A stretch of 22,208 nt of DNA, from the NCBI GenBank assembly GCA_934234035.1, contig CAKQHH010000026.1:1-22208 (forward strand). The letters run 5' to 3'. Source of the DNA: an uncultured Clostridia bacterium (GTDB taxonomy: Bacteria > Bacillota > Clostridia > Peptostreptococcales > Anaerovoracaceae). A program made the position numbers and the translations under genes. Position 1 is the first letter of the stretch. The number at the start of each line of letters is the position of its first letter. Shown one piece after another: positions 7,330-16,140 of the stretch. Under the pieces are notes generated by a model, which was given only the letters and a program-made list of their open reading frames with translations, ran no database searches and had not been told where the DNA came from.

Positions 7330-9417
7330 CTAATTCTCATCCTCCGGCAGAAGATCAAAGGAAATGATATTCACCGGATTTTGCCCTTGCATCAAGTGAT
7401 ACGCCCCCGCCTTCCGGCTTCGGCTCACCTGCACCTGACAGATTTCCCCCTCCAACTCGTACTTTTCCATCAGCCGAGAAGCCTCCGCCAGAGTTTCCAG
7501 CGTAACGGTGTTCAGCACCACCCGAATCGGTCCCCTTCGATTCATCAGGTGCACCAGAATCTCCTCCAGGTGCCCGCCGCTGCCGCCGATAAAGACGTGG
7601 GTGGGATCCGGCAGGGATTCCAGGCATTCCGGTGCCGTACCCCGAACCGTTGTTACGTTAGTAAAACCAAATTTCTCAACATTCCGGCAGGTCAGATCGT
7701 ACGCATCCGCCTTCCCCTCGATGCTGAACACCTTCACCGACGGATCCAGCCCGGCCATCTCCACCGACACCGAACCGCTGCCGCTGCCGATATCGTACAC
7801 CACCGCCGGCGCAGTGAGGTGCAGCTTGCAGATGGACAGCGCCCGCGCCTCTTCCTTGGTCATGGGCACCTTCTCCCGGGTAAAAGCATCATCTCGCAGC
7901 CCCGGGGTGAGCCGGCGCGGCAAAGGCGCCGGGTTCTCCACCAGCACCGTACACAATCCCGGTTCCGAGAAATCCGCACACGCCTCCGGCGAGAGCCTAA
8001 AAATCTGTTCCTGTTCCATTCCCAGATTGCATCCGATATGACAGATGCAGTTTTCCCGATGCCGCTCCGCCAGCAGCTGTCCCATCCGCTGTACGTCCTT
8101 CGCGCCGGAAGTAATCAGGAAAGTTTTCTCCCGGTGCGCCGCCGCATCCAGAAATTCCGGGATCCAGTCCTCTTCCGGAATTCCGTGGGTGCTGAGAATC
8201 CTTCCGTCCTGCCAGCAGGTTCCCACCGCCGCCGCCAAGGCGGAGACGGAAGAAATGCCCGGAAGCACCTGCACCTCCGTCCCGTCCAGCTTCTTTAATG
8301 CCGGAACCAGATTGCGGCAGCCGCTGTAGAATCCCGTATCCCCGGAAAAGAGGATGCCCGCACAGACCGTCTCTTCCGGAGACGTCTCTTGAAGCTCCGA
8401 AAGGACCGGCAGTATTCGATCTCCCGTATAGAAAGGATACTTTTTGTAATTTCCGACAAAGGACTCCAGCATGCGGGGCGCCCCGAAGAGCACCTGTGCC
8501 CGGTCCAGCGCTCGCCGGGCTTCCGGCGTGAGATGGCGTTCTCCGTTCATGCCGATGCCCACCAGCACCACCTCCAAGCGGGTTTTGCCGGAACCTCCGC
8601 GGCACGCATCCGCGCCGACTGCATTCGCGGCACCCTCCTCCGGTGAGAACCGCTCTCGAATTTCCGAGAACACTTCCTCCGGGGAAAGCCCTTCCTCTGC
8701 GGCACGAGGCCGGCGAATGATAAAACAAGTCGCCCCCGCCTTCTCCGCCGCCTGTATCCGGGCAGCTTCCCCGCCGGTTCGGCCGCTCTCCTTCATCACC
8801 AGGATTTCGGAACGGGTCTCCTTCAGCATCTGCCGGTTCATTTTCTCGGAGAAGGGCCCCTGCATAGCGATGATCCGGTCTCCCCGAATGCCCTGTTCTC
8901 GGCAGATTTCCAGGCTTTCCACGCTGGGCAGTACCCGGACGTACAGCCGCTCCCGAAGATCCGGCCACCGGCAGAATTCCGAAAGGGTTTTGCTTCCGGT
9001 GGTGAGAAGGATGTTTCCGGCGGCAGACCGCAGTGCTTGAACGCAGTCTGCCGTGGTATCAAAATATCTGGCATCTTCCCGCTCCTCCGGCACCTCCGGA
9101 TTTCGGCAGACCCGATAATATGGAATTTGCCGGAAGCCCTCCCGGCTTTCCCGAATGTTTTTTTTCACCGTCTCCGCATAGGGATGGGTGGTATCCACGA
9201 TGACTGCCGGCCGTTCCCGCTCATACAGCGCCGCCATCTCCGTCGCCGTCAGACGCCCCTGCAGCACCTGAATTCGGCCGGATTTCTCCCCCGGCACCAT
9301 CATCTGCTCCCCGTATTCCGTTGCCACCAGCACCAGGGAAGGGATTCCCTCTTCCGCCAGCTTTTCCGCCAGCCGCCGTCCCTCCGTGGTACCGCCGTAG
9401 ATCAGCACTCTCTTCAT
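7330..9417 (-). CDS. Trifunctional CbiJ-CbiE-CbiT fusion
   Basis: One 695-aa protein with three corrin enzymes in a row. Residues 1 to ~258 are CbiJ (cobalt-precorrin-6A reductase): IYGGTTEGRRLAEKL at the start, VIVDTTHPYAE, LLTTGSKTL and AMQGPFSE. A linker of about 20 residues rich in Gly, Ala and Glu follows. Residues ~281-500 are CbiE, the C5-methyltransferase: VLVGIGMNGERHLT, VLFGAPRML, FSGDTGFYSG and VLPGISSVSALAA. Residues ~501-695 are CbiT, the C15-methyltransferase/decarboxylase: GLRDDAF, the SAM-binding motif VYDIGSGSGSVSVEMA (540-555), FSIEGK and FIGGSGG. CbiE-CbiT fusions are well known (CobL type); adding CbiJ at the front is less common. A clear AAGGAG lies five bases before the ATG, and the gene starts nine bases after cbiH. 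No stop or frameshift interrupts it. Confidence 0.93.
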   Translation of the reverse strand: MKRVLIYGGTTEGRRLAEKLAEEGIPSLVLVATEYGEQMMVPGEKSGRIQVLQGRLTATEMAALYERERPAVIVDTTHPYAETVKKNIRESREGFRQIPYYRVCRNPEVPEEREDARYFDTTADCVQALRSAAGNILLTTGSKTLSEFCRWPDLRERLYVRVLPSVESLEICREQGIRGDRIIAMQGPFSEKMNRQMLKETRSEILVMKESGRTGGEAARIQAAEKAGATCFIIRRPRAAEEGLSPEEVFSEIRERFSPEEGAANAVGADACRGGSGKTRLEVVLVGIGMNGERHLTPEARRALDRAQVLFGAPRMLESFVGNYKKYPFYTGDRILPVLSELQETSPEETVCAGILFSGDTGFYSGCRNLVPALKKLDGTEVQVLPGISSVSALAAAVGTCWQDGRILSTHGIPEEDWIPEFLDAAAHREKTFLITSGAKDVQRMGQLLAERHRENCICHIGCNLGMEQEQIFRLSPEACADFSEPGLCTVLVENPAPLPRRLTPGLRDDAFTREKVPMTKEEARALSICKLHLTAPAVVYDIGSGSGSVSVEMAGLDPSVKVFSIEGKADAYDLTCRNVEKFGFTNVTTVRGTAPECLESLPDPTHVFIGGSGGHLEEILVHLMNRRGPIRVVLNTVTLETLAEASRLMEKYELEGEICQVQVSRSRKAGAYHLMQGQNPVNIISFDLLPEDEN

Positions 9418-9426
9418 CCTCGCTCC

Positions 9427-10161
9427 TTACAATTCATACCCTCTGGGGGTGATCAACTTTCCGCCCTGAATAAAACTCCGGGAATTTCCCACGTACACCG
9501 TGGTGAACATGTTCACCTTCGCCTGCCGAAGCTCCGCCAACGTGCAGGTCACCACCCGGGTGCCCTCCCGGCCGATGTTCTCCACGTAGCCGCAGGCCCG
9601 GTTCGGTTCCGCGCCCGCCGCCAGCATGATGTCCGCCGCCTTCTGCAGGTAGTCCGCCCGCTTCCGGCTGGAGGGATTGTAGATGGCCATGACAAAATCC
9701 CCCTGCACACCGCATCGAATCCGCCGTTCGATGACCGCCCACGGGGTCAGCAGGTCGCTGAGGGAAATCACGCAGAAATCATGGTTCAAGGGCGCCCCCA
9801 GCACCGCCGCACCGCTGTTGGCCGCCGTGGTGCCCGGAATCACCGTCACTTCCGATTCGGGGTATTCCCGCTGCAGCTCCAGTATGGGCGCCGCCATGCC
9901 ATAGATTCCCGCATCCCCGCTGCACACCAGCCCCACGGTTTTTCCCGCTTCCGCCAGCTCATAGCACTTCCGGCACCGAGCAATTTCCTGTCTCATGGGG
10001 GTGGTAAAAAAATCCTTCTCCGGCCAGGACGTCCGAATCAGCTCTGCGTACACCGTGTAGCCCACGATGACATCACAGGCGTTCACCGCCTCTGCGGCTT
10101 CCGCCGTCATGCCGGTCCGTTTTCCCGGTCCCATTCCGATTACATAAATATGCCCCTTCAC
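9427..10161 (-). CDS. cbiH: Cobalt-precorrin-3B C17-methyltransferase CbiH
   Basis: SAM-dependent methylation at C17 with ring contraction in the anaerobic pathway. The 244-aa protein matches the family: IYVIGMGPGKRTGMT at the N-terminus, VIVGYTVYAELI, GLVCSGDAGIYGMA, VIPGTTAANSGAAVLGAPL, DFCVISLSDLLTPW, DFVMAIYNPSSRKR and VYVGNS near the end. It starts with GTG at 10161, preceded by AAAGGA, and overlaps the cbiG stop by four bases (GTGA), so the two are probably translationally coupled. CbiG, which opens the delta-lactone formed at this stage, is encoded directly upstream. Confidence 0.95.
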   Translation of the reverse strand: MKGHIYVIGMGPGKRTGMTAEAAEAVNACDVIVGYTVYAELIRTSWPEKDFFTTPMRQEIARCRKCYELAEAGKTVGLVCSGDAGIYGMAAPILELQREYPESEVTVIPGTTAANSGAAVLGAPLNHDFCVISLSDLLTPWAVIERRIRCGVQGDFVMAIYNPSSRKRADYLQKAADIMLAAGAEPNRACGYVENIGREGTRVVTCTLAELRQAKVNMFTTVYVGNSRSFIQGGKLITPRGYEL

Positions 10162-11216
10162 ATCTCATTCCTTTCCGCCTGCCACTGAAAATGCCATTTT
10201 TCCTGCTCCACGATGCACAGGGTCATCCCATCCATCGCCGTCTTCCCCCGCCGCACCCGGCCGCCGCCGGCCGCGGCGGCCGCGGCACGCTGACACACGT
10301 TCCCCGTGCCGACGGTTCTCCGGACGAATTCCGACTCCGGGAATTCGCCGGAGACCCGCTCCAGCTCCGCTGGGGTGAATAAGCGGTAGGGAACCCGGAA
10401 GTACTGCGCCAGCTGAATCAGCCCGGGTTCCCCGGCTTTCCGGTCCACGGAGGCGATGCACCGAATGTCTTCCGGCTGCAGCCCCTCTTCTTCCAACACA
10501 CGTTCCAGAAACGCCTTCAGCTTCTCAAAGGGCACGCCCTTTCGGCAGCCCATTCCAACCACCAGTTTCCGGGGAATCAGGATCAGACATTCTTTCGGCG
10601 CCTCCGCCTCCGGAAAGCCGATAATCCCATCCGGGATGCTCGTATCTTCGGCCGTCCCGTCGCTCCGTTGCCGAAGCACCACGTTCTCCGGTACCCTCCC
10701 GGAAAATTCCGCCGGCACGGTACTTCGAAGAAGGATTTTTTGGCCCGTAAGAAGCTTCCCGGACACCCGGCGGATGGCTTCCCGGTTCCCGATGCGAAGC
10801 CCGTTCCGCCGGGCGAAATCATCGATGGCAAAACATCCGTTCACGTCCGTTGCGGTGGTGATGGCCGGATCCGCCCCGATGCGCGCCCCGATGTCCCGGG
10901 CCAGGGCGTTGGCGCCGCCCATGTGTCCGGACAGAAGCGGTATGATGTGCCGGCCCCCCTCGTCCATCACCAGCACCGGGCTGTCCTGCAATTTGTCCTT
11001 TACCAGGGGCGCCACCGCCCGAATGGCAATCCCCGCCGCCCCCACAAAGAGCAGGGGCTGATGCATGCGAAATCCTTCCGCCACCCATACTTCCAAAGAT
11101 TCCTCCCGGCGGCGCCGGAGAGGGATGTACTCCGGCCAGTTCGCCATCAAGCGCTCCGCCAGCTCCCGCCCTCGAGGAGTGAACCAGGCGATTCGAATAT
11201 ATCGCTTTCCCATCAT
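10158..11216 (-). CDS. cbiG: Cobalt-precorrin-5A hydrolase CbiG
   Basis: Opens the lactone ring of cobalt-precorrin-5A and releases acetaldehyde. The 352-aa protein shows the three expected parts. The N-terminal part has IRIAWFTPRGRELAERL. The central part has FVGAAGIAIRAVAPLVKDK and the strong motif LLSGHMGGANALA. The C-terminal CbiG part has LVVGMGCRKGVPFEKL, IASVDRKAGEPGLIQLA and GTGNVCQRAA. A run of Ala and Gly follows GNVCQRA, where the family usually has an ALLASGG-like stretch. The ATG overlaps the cbiF stop (ATGA); a second in-frame ATG follows at once (11213). Confidence 0.94.
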   Translation of the reverse strand: MMGKRYIRIAWFTPRGRELAERLMANWPEYIPLRRRREESLEVWVAEGFRMHQPLLFVGAAGIAIRAVAPLVKDKLQDSPVLVMDEGGRHIIPLLSGHMGGANALARDIGARIGADPAITTATDVNGCFAIDDFARRNGLRIGNREAIRRVSGKLLTGQKILLRSTVPAEFSGRVPENVVLRQRSDGTAEDTSIPDGIIGFPEAEAPKECLILIPRKLVVGMGCRKGVPFEKLKAFLERVLEEEGLQPEDIRCIASVDRKAGEPGLIQLAQYFRVPYRLFTPAELERVSGEFPESEFVRRTVGTGNVCQRAAAAAAGGGRVRRGKTAMDGMTLCIVEQEKWHFQWQAERNEM

Positions 11217-11974
11217 GGCTGCACCGCCTTTCGGAAAGCGGTTTCGAATTCCGGCGCGTACAGCCGAGAATCCGCATAGCCGTTTTTGGCAATCACATCG
11301 CCCACCAGGACTACCGCCAGGTTTCGAATGCCGTGTTCCTCGGCGGTCTTTGCCAGGGTCTCCACGGTGCAGATGTACTTCTCTTCCTCCGGCCAGGTGG
11401 CTTTGTACACGATGGCCGCCGGCGTGTCCTTCGGATATCCGCCCGCCATCAGCCGCCGGGACAGTTCCGCCATCATTCCGGTGCTGAGATAGATGGCCAT
11501 GCTGGTGCGGTGGGCCGCAAAGGATTCGATCTGTTCCCTTTCCGGCACCTTGGTCCGCCCCTCCATCCGGGTGATGATCAGGGACTGGGACACCTCCGGC
11601 TGGGTGTATTCCAGGTTCAGCGATGCCGCCGCCCCGAAGCAGGCGCTGACGCCGGGACAGCTTTCGTACTTGATGTTCCGATCATTCAGCTGCCGCATCT
11701 GCTCCTGCACCGCGCCGTAAATGCTGGGCTCTCCGGTGTGCAGCCGCACTGCCGTCTTTCCCGTTTCCTCTGCCTGCACCATCACCGAGATGATGTTCTC
11801 CAGAGTCATCTCGGCGCTGTTGTGAATCTCACAGCCGGAATCCGCATAATCCAAGAGCTCCGGATTCACCAGGGAACCGGCATAGATCAGCACATCCGCC
11901 CGCTGAATCAGCCGCATTCCCCGCACCGTTATCAAATCCGCCGCGCCGCAGCCGGCACCTACGAAATATACCAT
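11213..11974 (-). CDS. cbiF: Cobalt-precorrin-4 C11-methyltransferase CbiF
   Basis: SAM-dependent methylation at C11. The 253-aa protein has VYFVGAGCGAADLITVRG at the start, VLIYAGSLVNPELL, VRLHTGEPSIYGAVQEQM, SCPGVSACFGAAASL, LIITRMEGRTKVPE, MAIYLSTGM and the end segment AVVLVGDVIAKNGYADSRLY. All are characteristic of CbiF/CobM. The ATG follows cbiD after seven bases; AAGGAAAGGATAAGGG before it, which overlaps the end of cbiD, serves as ribosome binding site. Confidence 0.95.
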   Translation of the reverse strand: MVYFVGAGCGAADLITVRGMRLIQRADVLIYAGSLVNPELLDYADSGCEIHNSAEMTLENIISVMVQAEETGKTAVRLHTGEPSIYGAVQEQMRQLNDRNIKYESCPGVSACFGAAASLNLEYTQPEVSQSLIITRMEGRTKVPEREQIESFAAHRTSMAIYLSTGMMAELSRRLMAGGYPKDTPAAIVYKATWPEEEKYICTVETLAKTAEEHGIRNLAVVLVGDVIAKNGYADSRLYAPEFETAFRKAVQP

Positions 11975-11981
11975 CGATCCC

Positions 11982-13166
11982 TTATCCTTTCCTTAAACGC
12001 TCCGCTTCATCCGCCGCTTTCGCCGATTCGGCGGATTCCCCCTCTAATTTCTCCAGCATAGCCATCGCCCCCGGCGATGCCGCCAGCAAGCCGAACTCAT
12101 TGGAATACAGAATACACTCCACCGGAAGTTCCTCTCCGGCCCGTTTCCTCAGATAGTACAGAATCCGGTCCATCACCGATTCCATGCTCTTCCGAAGCAG
12201 CGCCGGCGATTCCGTCTGAATGATGCCCAGCGCCTCCTCCGTCACCCGGCAGTTCAGAATGCCCCGCAGGGTGTCCATGCTTCCGCCGGCGCGAATCACT
12301 CCGGCGGCCAGCAGCTCCATCCGGGCATCCCCTTCCTTGGAATGGGTATTCATGATGCCGCCGCTCACCTTAATCAGCTTGCCGATGTGGCCGGTGAGGA
12401 GCATGCCCCGAAAGTCCATCTCCCGGACCATGTCCACCGTATCCCCCACGTAGTTGCTGCACTTCACGCTGCGGTTCAGGTCGTAGCCGTAGGTTTCCTT
12501 CATGAAATTCAGCCCGTAATTTCCCGGAGAGACGGCGGCAATCCGGTCGCCCAGCGTCTTCCGCTGGTTCAGCTCCACCCGAATGGTGTCCAGAATCGCC
12601 CGGGTGCTCATGGGTTCCACAATTCCCGTAGTGCCCAGGATGGAGATTCCGCCTTCAATGCCCAGCCGCGGGTTGAAGGTCCGTTCCGCGGCCGCCTCGC
12701 CGCCGGGTACGGAGAGGATCACCCGAATCCGGCCCCGAAAATCCAGCAGCTCCGCCACTTCCGAAAGCTCCTTTTCAATCATCTGCCGAGGCACCCGGTT
12801 GATGGCCGCATTGCCGACGGGCTGATCCAGACCGGGAAGGGTCACCCGGCCCACGCCCGGGCCGCCCTCAATTCGGATTTCCAAGGCGCCGTCGGCCCGC
12901 TCTTCGGCACGCACCTCCGCCGTCACGTGAAGTCCCGTGGTCACATCCGGATCGTCCCCGCCGTCCTTTACCACGGCGCACCGCACCCGGTTTTCTTCCC
13001 GAAAAATATCTTTTACCTCGGTTCGGAACACCGCGCCTCCGGGGGTGATGATTTCAATTTCATCCTTCACGCTGCCGGTGAGAAGCATGTACAGCGCCGC
13101 TTTTGCCGCCGCGGCTCCGCAGCTCCCGGTGGTGAACCCCTTTCGAAGCTCCTTCTTTGAATCCAT
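11982..13166 (-). CDS. cbiD: Cobalt-precorrin-5B C1-methyltransferase CbiD
   Basis: C1 methylation in the anaerobic pathway; CbiD is a marker of the cobalt-early route. The N-terminal signature LRKGFTTGSCGAAAAKAAL (7-25) is diagnostic. KDGGDDPDVTTGLHV, GPGVGRVTLPGLDQPVGNAAINR, GGISILGTTGIVEPMS, SPGNYGLNFM and LTGHIGKLIKVSGGIMNTHS support it. At 394 aa it is slightly long, with a charged, alanine-rich tail of about 20 residues after the last conserved part. The ATG lies three bases after the cbiC stop, with AAAGGA upstream. Confidence 0.96.
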   Translation of the reverse strand: MDSKKELRKGFTTGSCGAAAAKAALYMLLTGSVKDEIEIITPGGAVFRTEVKDIFREENRVRCAVVKDGGDDPDVTTGLHVTAEVRAEERADGALEIRIEGGPGVGRVTLPGLDQPVGNAAINRVPRQMIEKELSEVAELLDFRGRIRVILSVPGGEAAAERTFNPRLGIEGGISILGTTGIVEPMSTRAILDTIRVELNQRKTLGDRIAAVSPGNYGLNFMKETYGYDLNRSVKCSNYVGDTVDMVREMDFRGMLLTGHIGKLIKVSGGIMNTHSKEGDARMELLAAGVIRAGGSMDTLRGILNCRVTEEALGIIQTESPALLRKSMESVMDRILYYLRKRAGEELPVECILYSNEFGLLAASPGAMAMLEKLEGESAESAKAADEAERLRKG

Positions 13167-13169
13167 GGT

Positions 13170-13832
13170 CTATTTCCTTTCCGGCACTTTTCCGTCCCGA
13201 ATCTGATACAGCAGAGCATTGCAGATGGCCGCCGCCACATTGCTGCCCCCCTTCCGGCCCCGATTGATGATGCAGGGCACGCCGGACCGGAGGATCAGCT
13301 CCTTGGCCGGCACCACGTTCACGAAACCCACAGGAACGCCGATGATCAGCTCCGGCCGCCAGCCCGTGTTCTCCATGATTTCATGCAGGGACACCAGCGC
13401 CGTGGGCGCATTTCCCACCGCCACAATCAGGGGCTTGGTCAGCTTCGAGGCCCGCTCCATGCTCACTGTCGCCCTGGTCACGCCCCGCTCCTTGGCTTCC
13501 GCCGCCACATCCGGCTCCGCCATGAAACAGTGCACTTCGCCCCCCAGCGTGCGGAGAAATTTCTTGTTGATGCCCGACCGGGTCATATTGGTATCCGTCA
13601 CGATATCCCCGCCGGACCGCAGCACCCGGTAGGCGGTCTCCAGCGCATCCGGAGAGTAGGTCATGGTTTCCGCGTAGTCGAAATCCGCCGTAGTGTGAAT
13701 CACCCGCCGCGTCACCGGATCCTGATCCGCGGGAAGGCAAATGCCCCGCTCCCGAAGCTCCTCCCGGATAATCTCAAAACTCCGCTTCTCAATATTCTCC
13801 GGAAGCACGTATTCCAACTGAATCTCCTTCAT
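13170..13832 (-). CDS. cbiC: Cobalt-precorrin-8 methylmutase CbiC
   Basis: Moves the C11 methyl group to C12, giving cobyrinic acid. The 220-aa protein has RRVIHTTADFDYAETM with the catalytic His (His46), TDTNMTRSGINK, FMAEPDVAAEAKERG, VAVGNAPTAL, GVPVGFVNVVPAKE and GRKGGSNVAAAICNAL, the usual CbiC/CobH blocks. The frame is open 82 codons upstream into cbiP, but the ATG at 13832 fits the family N-terminus and has a GGGAG motif just before it. It starts 16 nt after the cbiP stop. Confidence 0.95.
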   Translation of the reverse strand: MKEIQLEYVLPENIEKRSFEIIREELRERGICLPADQDPVTRRVIHTTADFDYAETMTYSPDALETAYRVLRSGGDIVTDTNMTRSGINKKFLRTLGGEVHCFMAEPDVAAEAKERGVTRATVSMERASKLTKPLIVAVGNAPTALVSLHEIMENTGWRPELIIGVPVGFVNVVPAKELILRSGVPCIINRGRKGGSNVAAAICNALLYQIRDGKVPERK

Positions 13833-13848
13833 CTCTCCCGTTTCCTTC

Positions 13849-15345
13849 CTATTCGTCGCGCCACGCCGCCTCCCGCAGCATGCCGTAAATCCTCTCCATA
13901 TCCAGGCTTTCCCGCACCAGGTCCGCCAGTCGGTCGTACTCCTTCTCCCGGCGCTGCCGAAAGCTCTCCCCGGAATTCTCCGGTAAAACCACGCCTTTTT
14001 TTGCCGCCAACGTCCGGCAGATCTGCTCCGCCACATTGCCGGTATCGAAAATTCCATGGACGTAGGTTCCGTACACATTTCCCTGCTGAAGACCGTTCGC
14101 TTCCCCGTCCGCCCGGCAGGTCAGCACCTCGCCGCCCTCGTTTCGGGTCTCCCCCATGTGAATCTCGTATCCCCGGTATTCCGTATCCTCCGGCATGCCC
14201 AGAATCCCGGTGCGAAGGGAAAGTCGTCCTCTCACCTGCCGCCGGTTCTTCTGCCGTTTCAGTACCGTCTCTCCGGGGAGAAGGCCCAGTCCCTTTAGAC
14301 TTCCGCCCTCTTCCACCGAATCCGGATCCGAAACCATCCGTCCCAGCATCTGGTATCCGCCGCAAATGCCGAACACCGGCACCCGCGCCGCCATCCGTTG
14401 AACGGCCTCCGCCAGCCTCGTCTCCCAAAGCCAGCGCAGATCCCCGATGGTGTTCTTGGTTCCGGGCAGGATCACCATGTCCAATCCCGCCAGCTCTTCC
14501 GGCCGCGTAATGTAGCGAATGCCTACCCCCGGCACCATTTCAAAAGGCGATATATCCGTAAAATTAGAAATGCGCGGCAGTCGAAGGACCCCGATGTTCA
14601 CCAAGCTCGGCGCCGTTCCCTGGAATCGGGTGCTGAGGCTGTCCTCGTCGTCGATGTTCAACGGGCAATAGGGCACCGTGCCGATCACCGGGATGCCCGT
14701 CTTCTCCTCCAGCATTTGAATGCCGGAATCCAGAAGGGTCACATCCCCTCGGAATTTGTTGATGACCATACCTTTGATTCGCTGCTGTTCCTGCAGCGGC
14801 AGCAGCATCACCGTTCCGTAAAGCTGGGCGAACACGCCGCCTCGGTCGATATCTCCCACCAGGATTACCGGTGCGTCCACCATTTCCGCCAGTCCCATGT
14901 TCACGATATCGTCCTCCTTTAGGTTGATTTCCGCCGGGCTTCCGGCGCCCTCGATGACGATGATGTCGTTCTCCGCGGCCAGCTTTTGAAAGGCCTTCCG
15001 GATGTCCGGAATGAGCCGGGTTTTGTAGCGGAAATATTCCCGGGCCGGCATGTCCCGAAGCACCTCCCCGTTGACGATAACCTGAGATCCGATGTCATTG
15101 GTGGGTTTTAACAAAATGGGATTCATGTATACCGAGGGCTCGATGCCGGCGCATTCCGCCTGCATCACCTGGGCTCGCCCCATCTCCAGGCCCTCCTTCG
15201 TCACAAAGGAATTCAGCGCCATATTCTGGGATTTAAAAGGCGCCACCCGAAAGCCGTCCTGCCGGAATACCCGGCACAGCCCGCCGGCCAGCAGGCTTTT
15301 CCCCGCATTGGACATGGTGCCCTGTACCATAATTACTTTTGCCAT
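13849..15345 (-). CDS. cbiP: Cobyric acid synthase CbiP
   Basis: Glutamine-dependent amidation at the b, d, e and g carboxylates of adenosylcobyrinate a,c-diamide. The 498-aa protein has the ATPase start [64 protein letters not shown] and [16 protein letters not shown]. The amidotransferase part has [26 protein letters not shown] (nucleophile Cys328) and [10 protein letters not shown] (His430). The ATG follows the stop of the ABC ATPase gene with no spacer, so coupling is likely. Confidence 0.96.
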   Translation of the reverse strand: MAKVIMVQGTMSNAGKSLLAGGLCRVFRQDGFRVAPFKSQNMALNSFVTKEGLEMGRAQVMQAECAGIEPSVYMNPILLKPTNDIGSQVIVNGEVLRDMPAREYFRYKTRLIPDIRKAFQKLAAENDIIVIEGAGSPAEINLKEDDIVNMGLAEMVDAPVILVGDIDRGGVFAQLYGTVMLLPLQEQQRIKGMVINKFRGDVTLLDSGIQMLEEKTGIPVIGTVPYCPLNIDDEDSLSTRFQGTAPSLVNIGVLRLPRISNFTDISPFEMVPGVGIRYITRPEELAGLDMVILPGTKNTIGDLRWLWETRLAEAVQRMAARVPVFGICGGYQMLGRMVSDPDSVEEGGSLKGLGLLPGETVLKRQKNRRQVRGRLSLRTGILGMPEDTEYRGYEIHMGETRNEGGEVLTCRADGEANGLQQGNVYGTYVHGIFDTGNVAEQICRTLAAKKGVVLPENSGESFRQRREKEYDRLADLVRESLDMERIYGMLREAAWRDE

Positions 15346-16140
15346 CTATCTAATCCATTTCCGAAGTGCTTGTGCGTATTCGTGAATTCCCCGGGCCACT
15401 TCTTCCCCGGCATCCTTTTGCAGCCCAAAGAACTGTTCCAGATTCCTCCCGGTGATCACCTCTTCCGGTGTCCCGAGGCAGGCCACCCGGCCGCTGCCGA
15501 TGCATGCCACCCGGTCCGCTACGGCCGGAACGAACTCCAGCTCGTGCATGGAGAGAATCACCCCGATCTTCTTCTGCTTCGCAATTCGCCGAATCACCGA
15601 GAGGAGATCCATCTTGAACTGGATGTCCAGAAAGGACGTGGGTTCATCCAGAACCAGGACTTCCGGCTCCTGGCACAGAGCCCGGGCCAGCATAATCCGC
15701 TGCCGCTGCCCGTCGCTGATTCGGTTGTAATCCACATCCCCAAAGGCTTCCCCTTGCACGGTCCGAAGGGCTTCCTCCGCAATCTGCCAATCGGCGTCCG
15801 AAAGGATGCCCAGCTTCCCGGTGTACGGGTAGCGTCCCGCAGCCACCATCTCTCGGCAGGTCATCCATTCCGGCCGGGGCCGCTCCGTGGTGACCAGCGC
15901 CATCTTCCGGGCCAGTTCCTCCCGTTCGATTTCCTGAATTCGCTTCTCACTGAGAAATACCGTGCCGTGAATTTCCGGAAGCTGGGAGGTCACCGTGCGA
16001 AGCAGGGTGGATTTTCCCGCCCCGTTGGGGCCGATCAGTGCCAGGACTTCTCCGGGCTTCACCTGAAGGTTTACATTTTCCACGACGACCTTCCCGTCGT
16101 ATCCCGCATCCAGGATGTGGGTCTTCAGCTCCGTACTCAT
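15346..16140 (-). CDS. ABC transporter ATPase, BtuD/FecE type
   Basis: Nucleotide-binding subunit of the importer formed with the preceding permease and substrate-binding lipoprotein. At 264 aa it has Walker A LIGPNGAGKSTLL (35-47), the signature ISDGQRQR (141-148), Walker B VLVLDEPTSFLD (161-172) and H-loop SMHE (His199), in the order of the iron-siderophore/B12/heme importer family. The frame is open further upstream, but the ATG at 16140 overlaps the permease stop (ATGA) and gives a typical N-terminus. Given the B12 operon, a corrinoid or a related tetrapyrrole is the likely cargo; heme, siderophore or cobalt chelate cannot be excluded from sequence. Confidence 0.92.
   Translation of the reverse strand: MSTELKTHILDAGYDGKVVVENVNLQVKPGEVLALIGPNGAGKSTLLRTVTSQLPEIHGTVFLSEKRIQEIEREELARKMALVTTERPRPEWMTCREMVAAGRYPYTGKLGILSDADWQIAEEALRTVQGEAFGDVDYNRISDGQRQRIMLARALCQEPEVLVLDEPTSFLDIQFKMDLLSVIRRIAKQKKIGVILSMHELEFVPAVADRVACIGSGRVACLGTPEEVITGRNLEQFFGLQKDAGEEVARGIHEYAQALRKWIR

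Noticed and set aside
13833..14078. Upstream extension of cbiC by 82 codons
   Set aside because: The extra residues are cbiP read out of frame; the CbiC family starts at the ATG at 13832.
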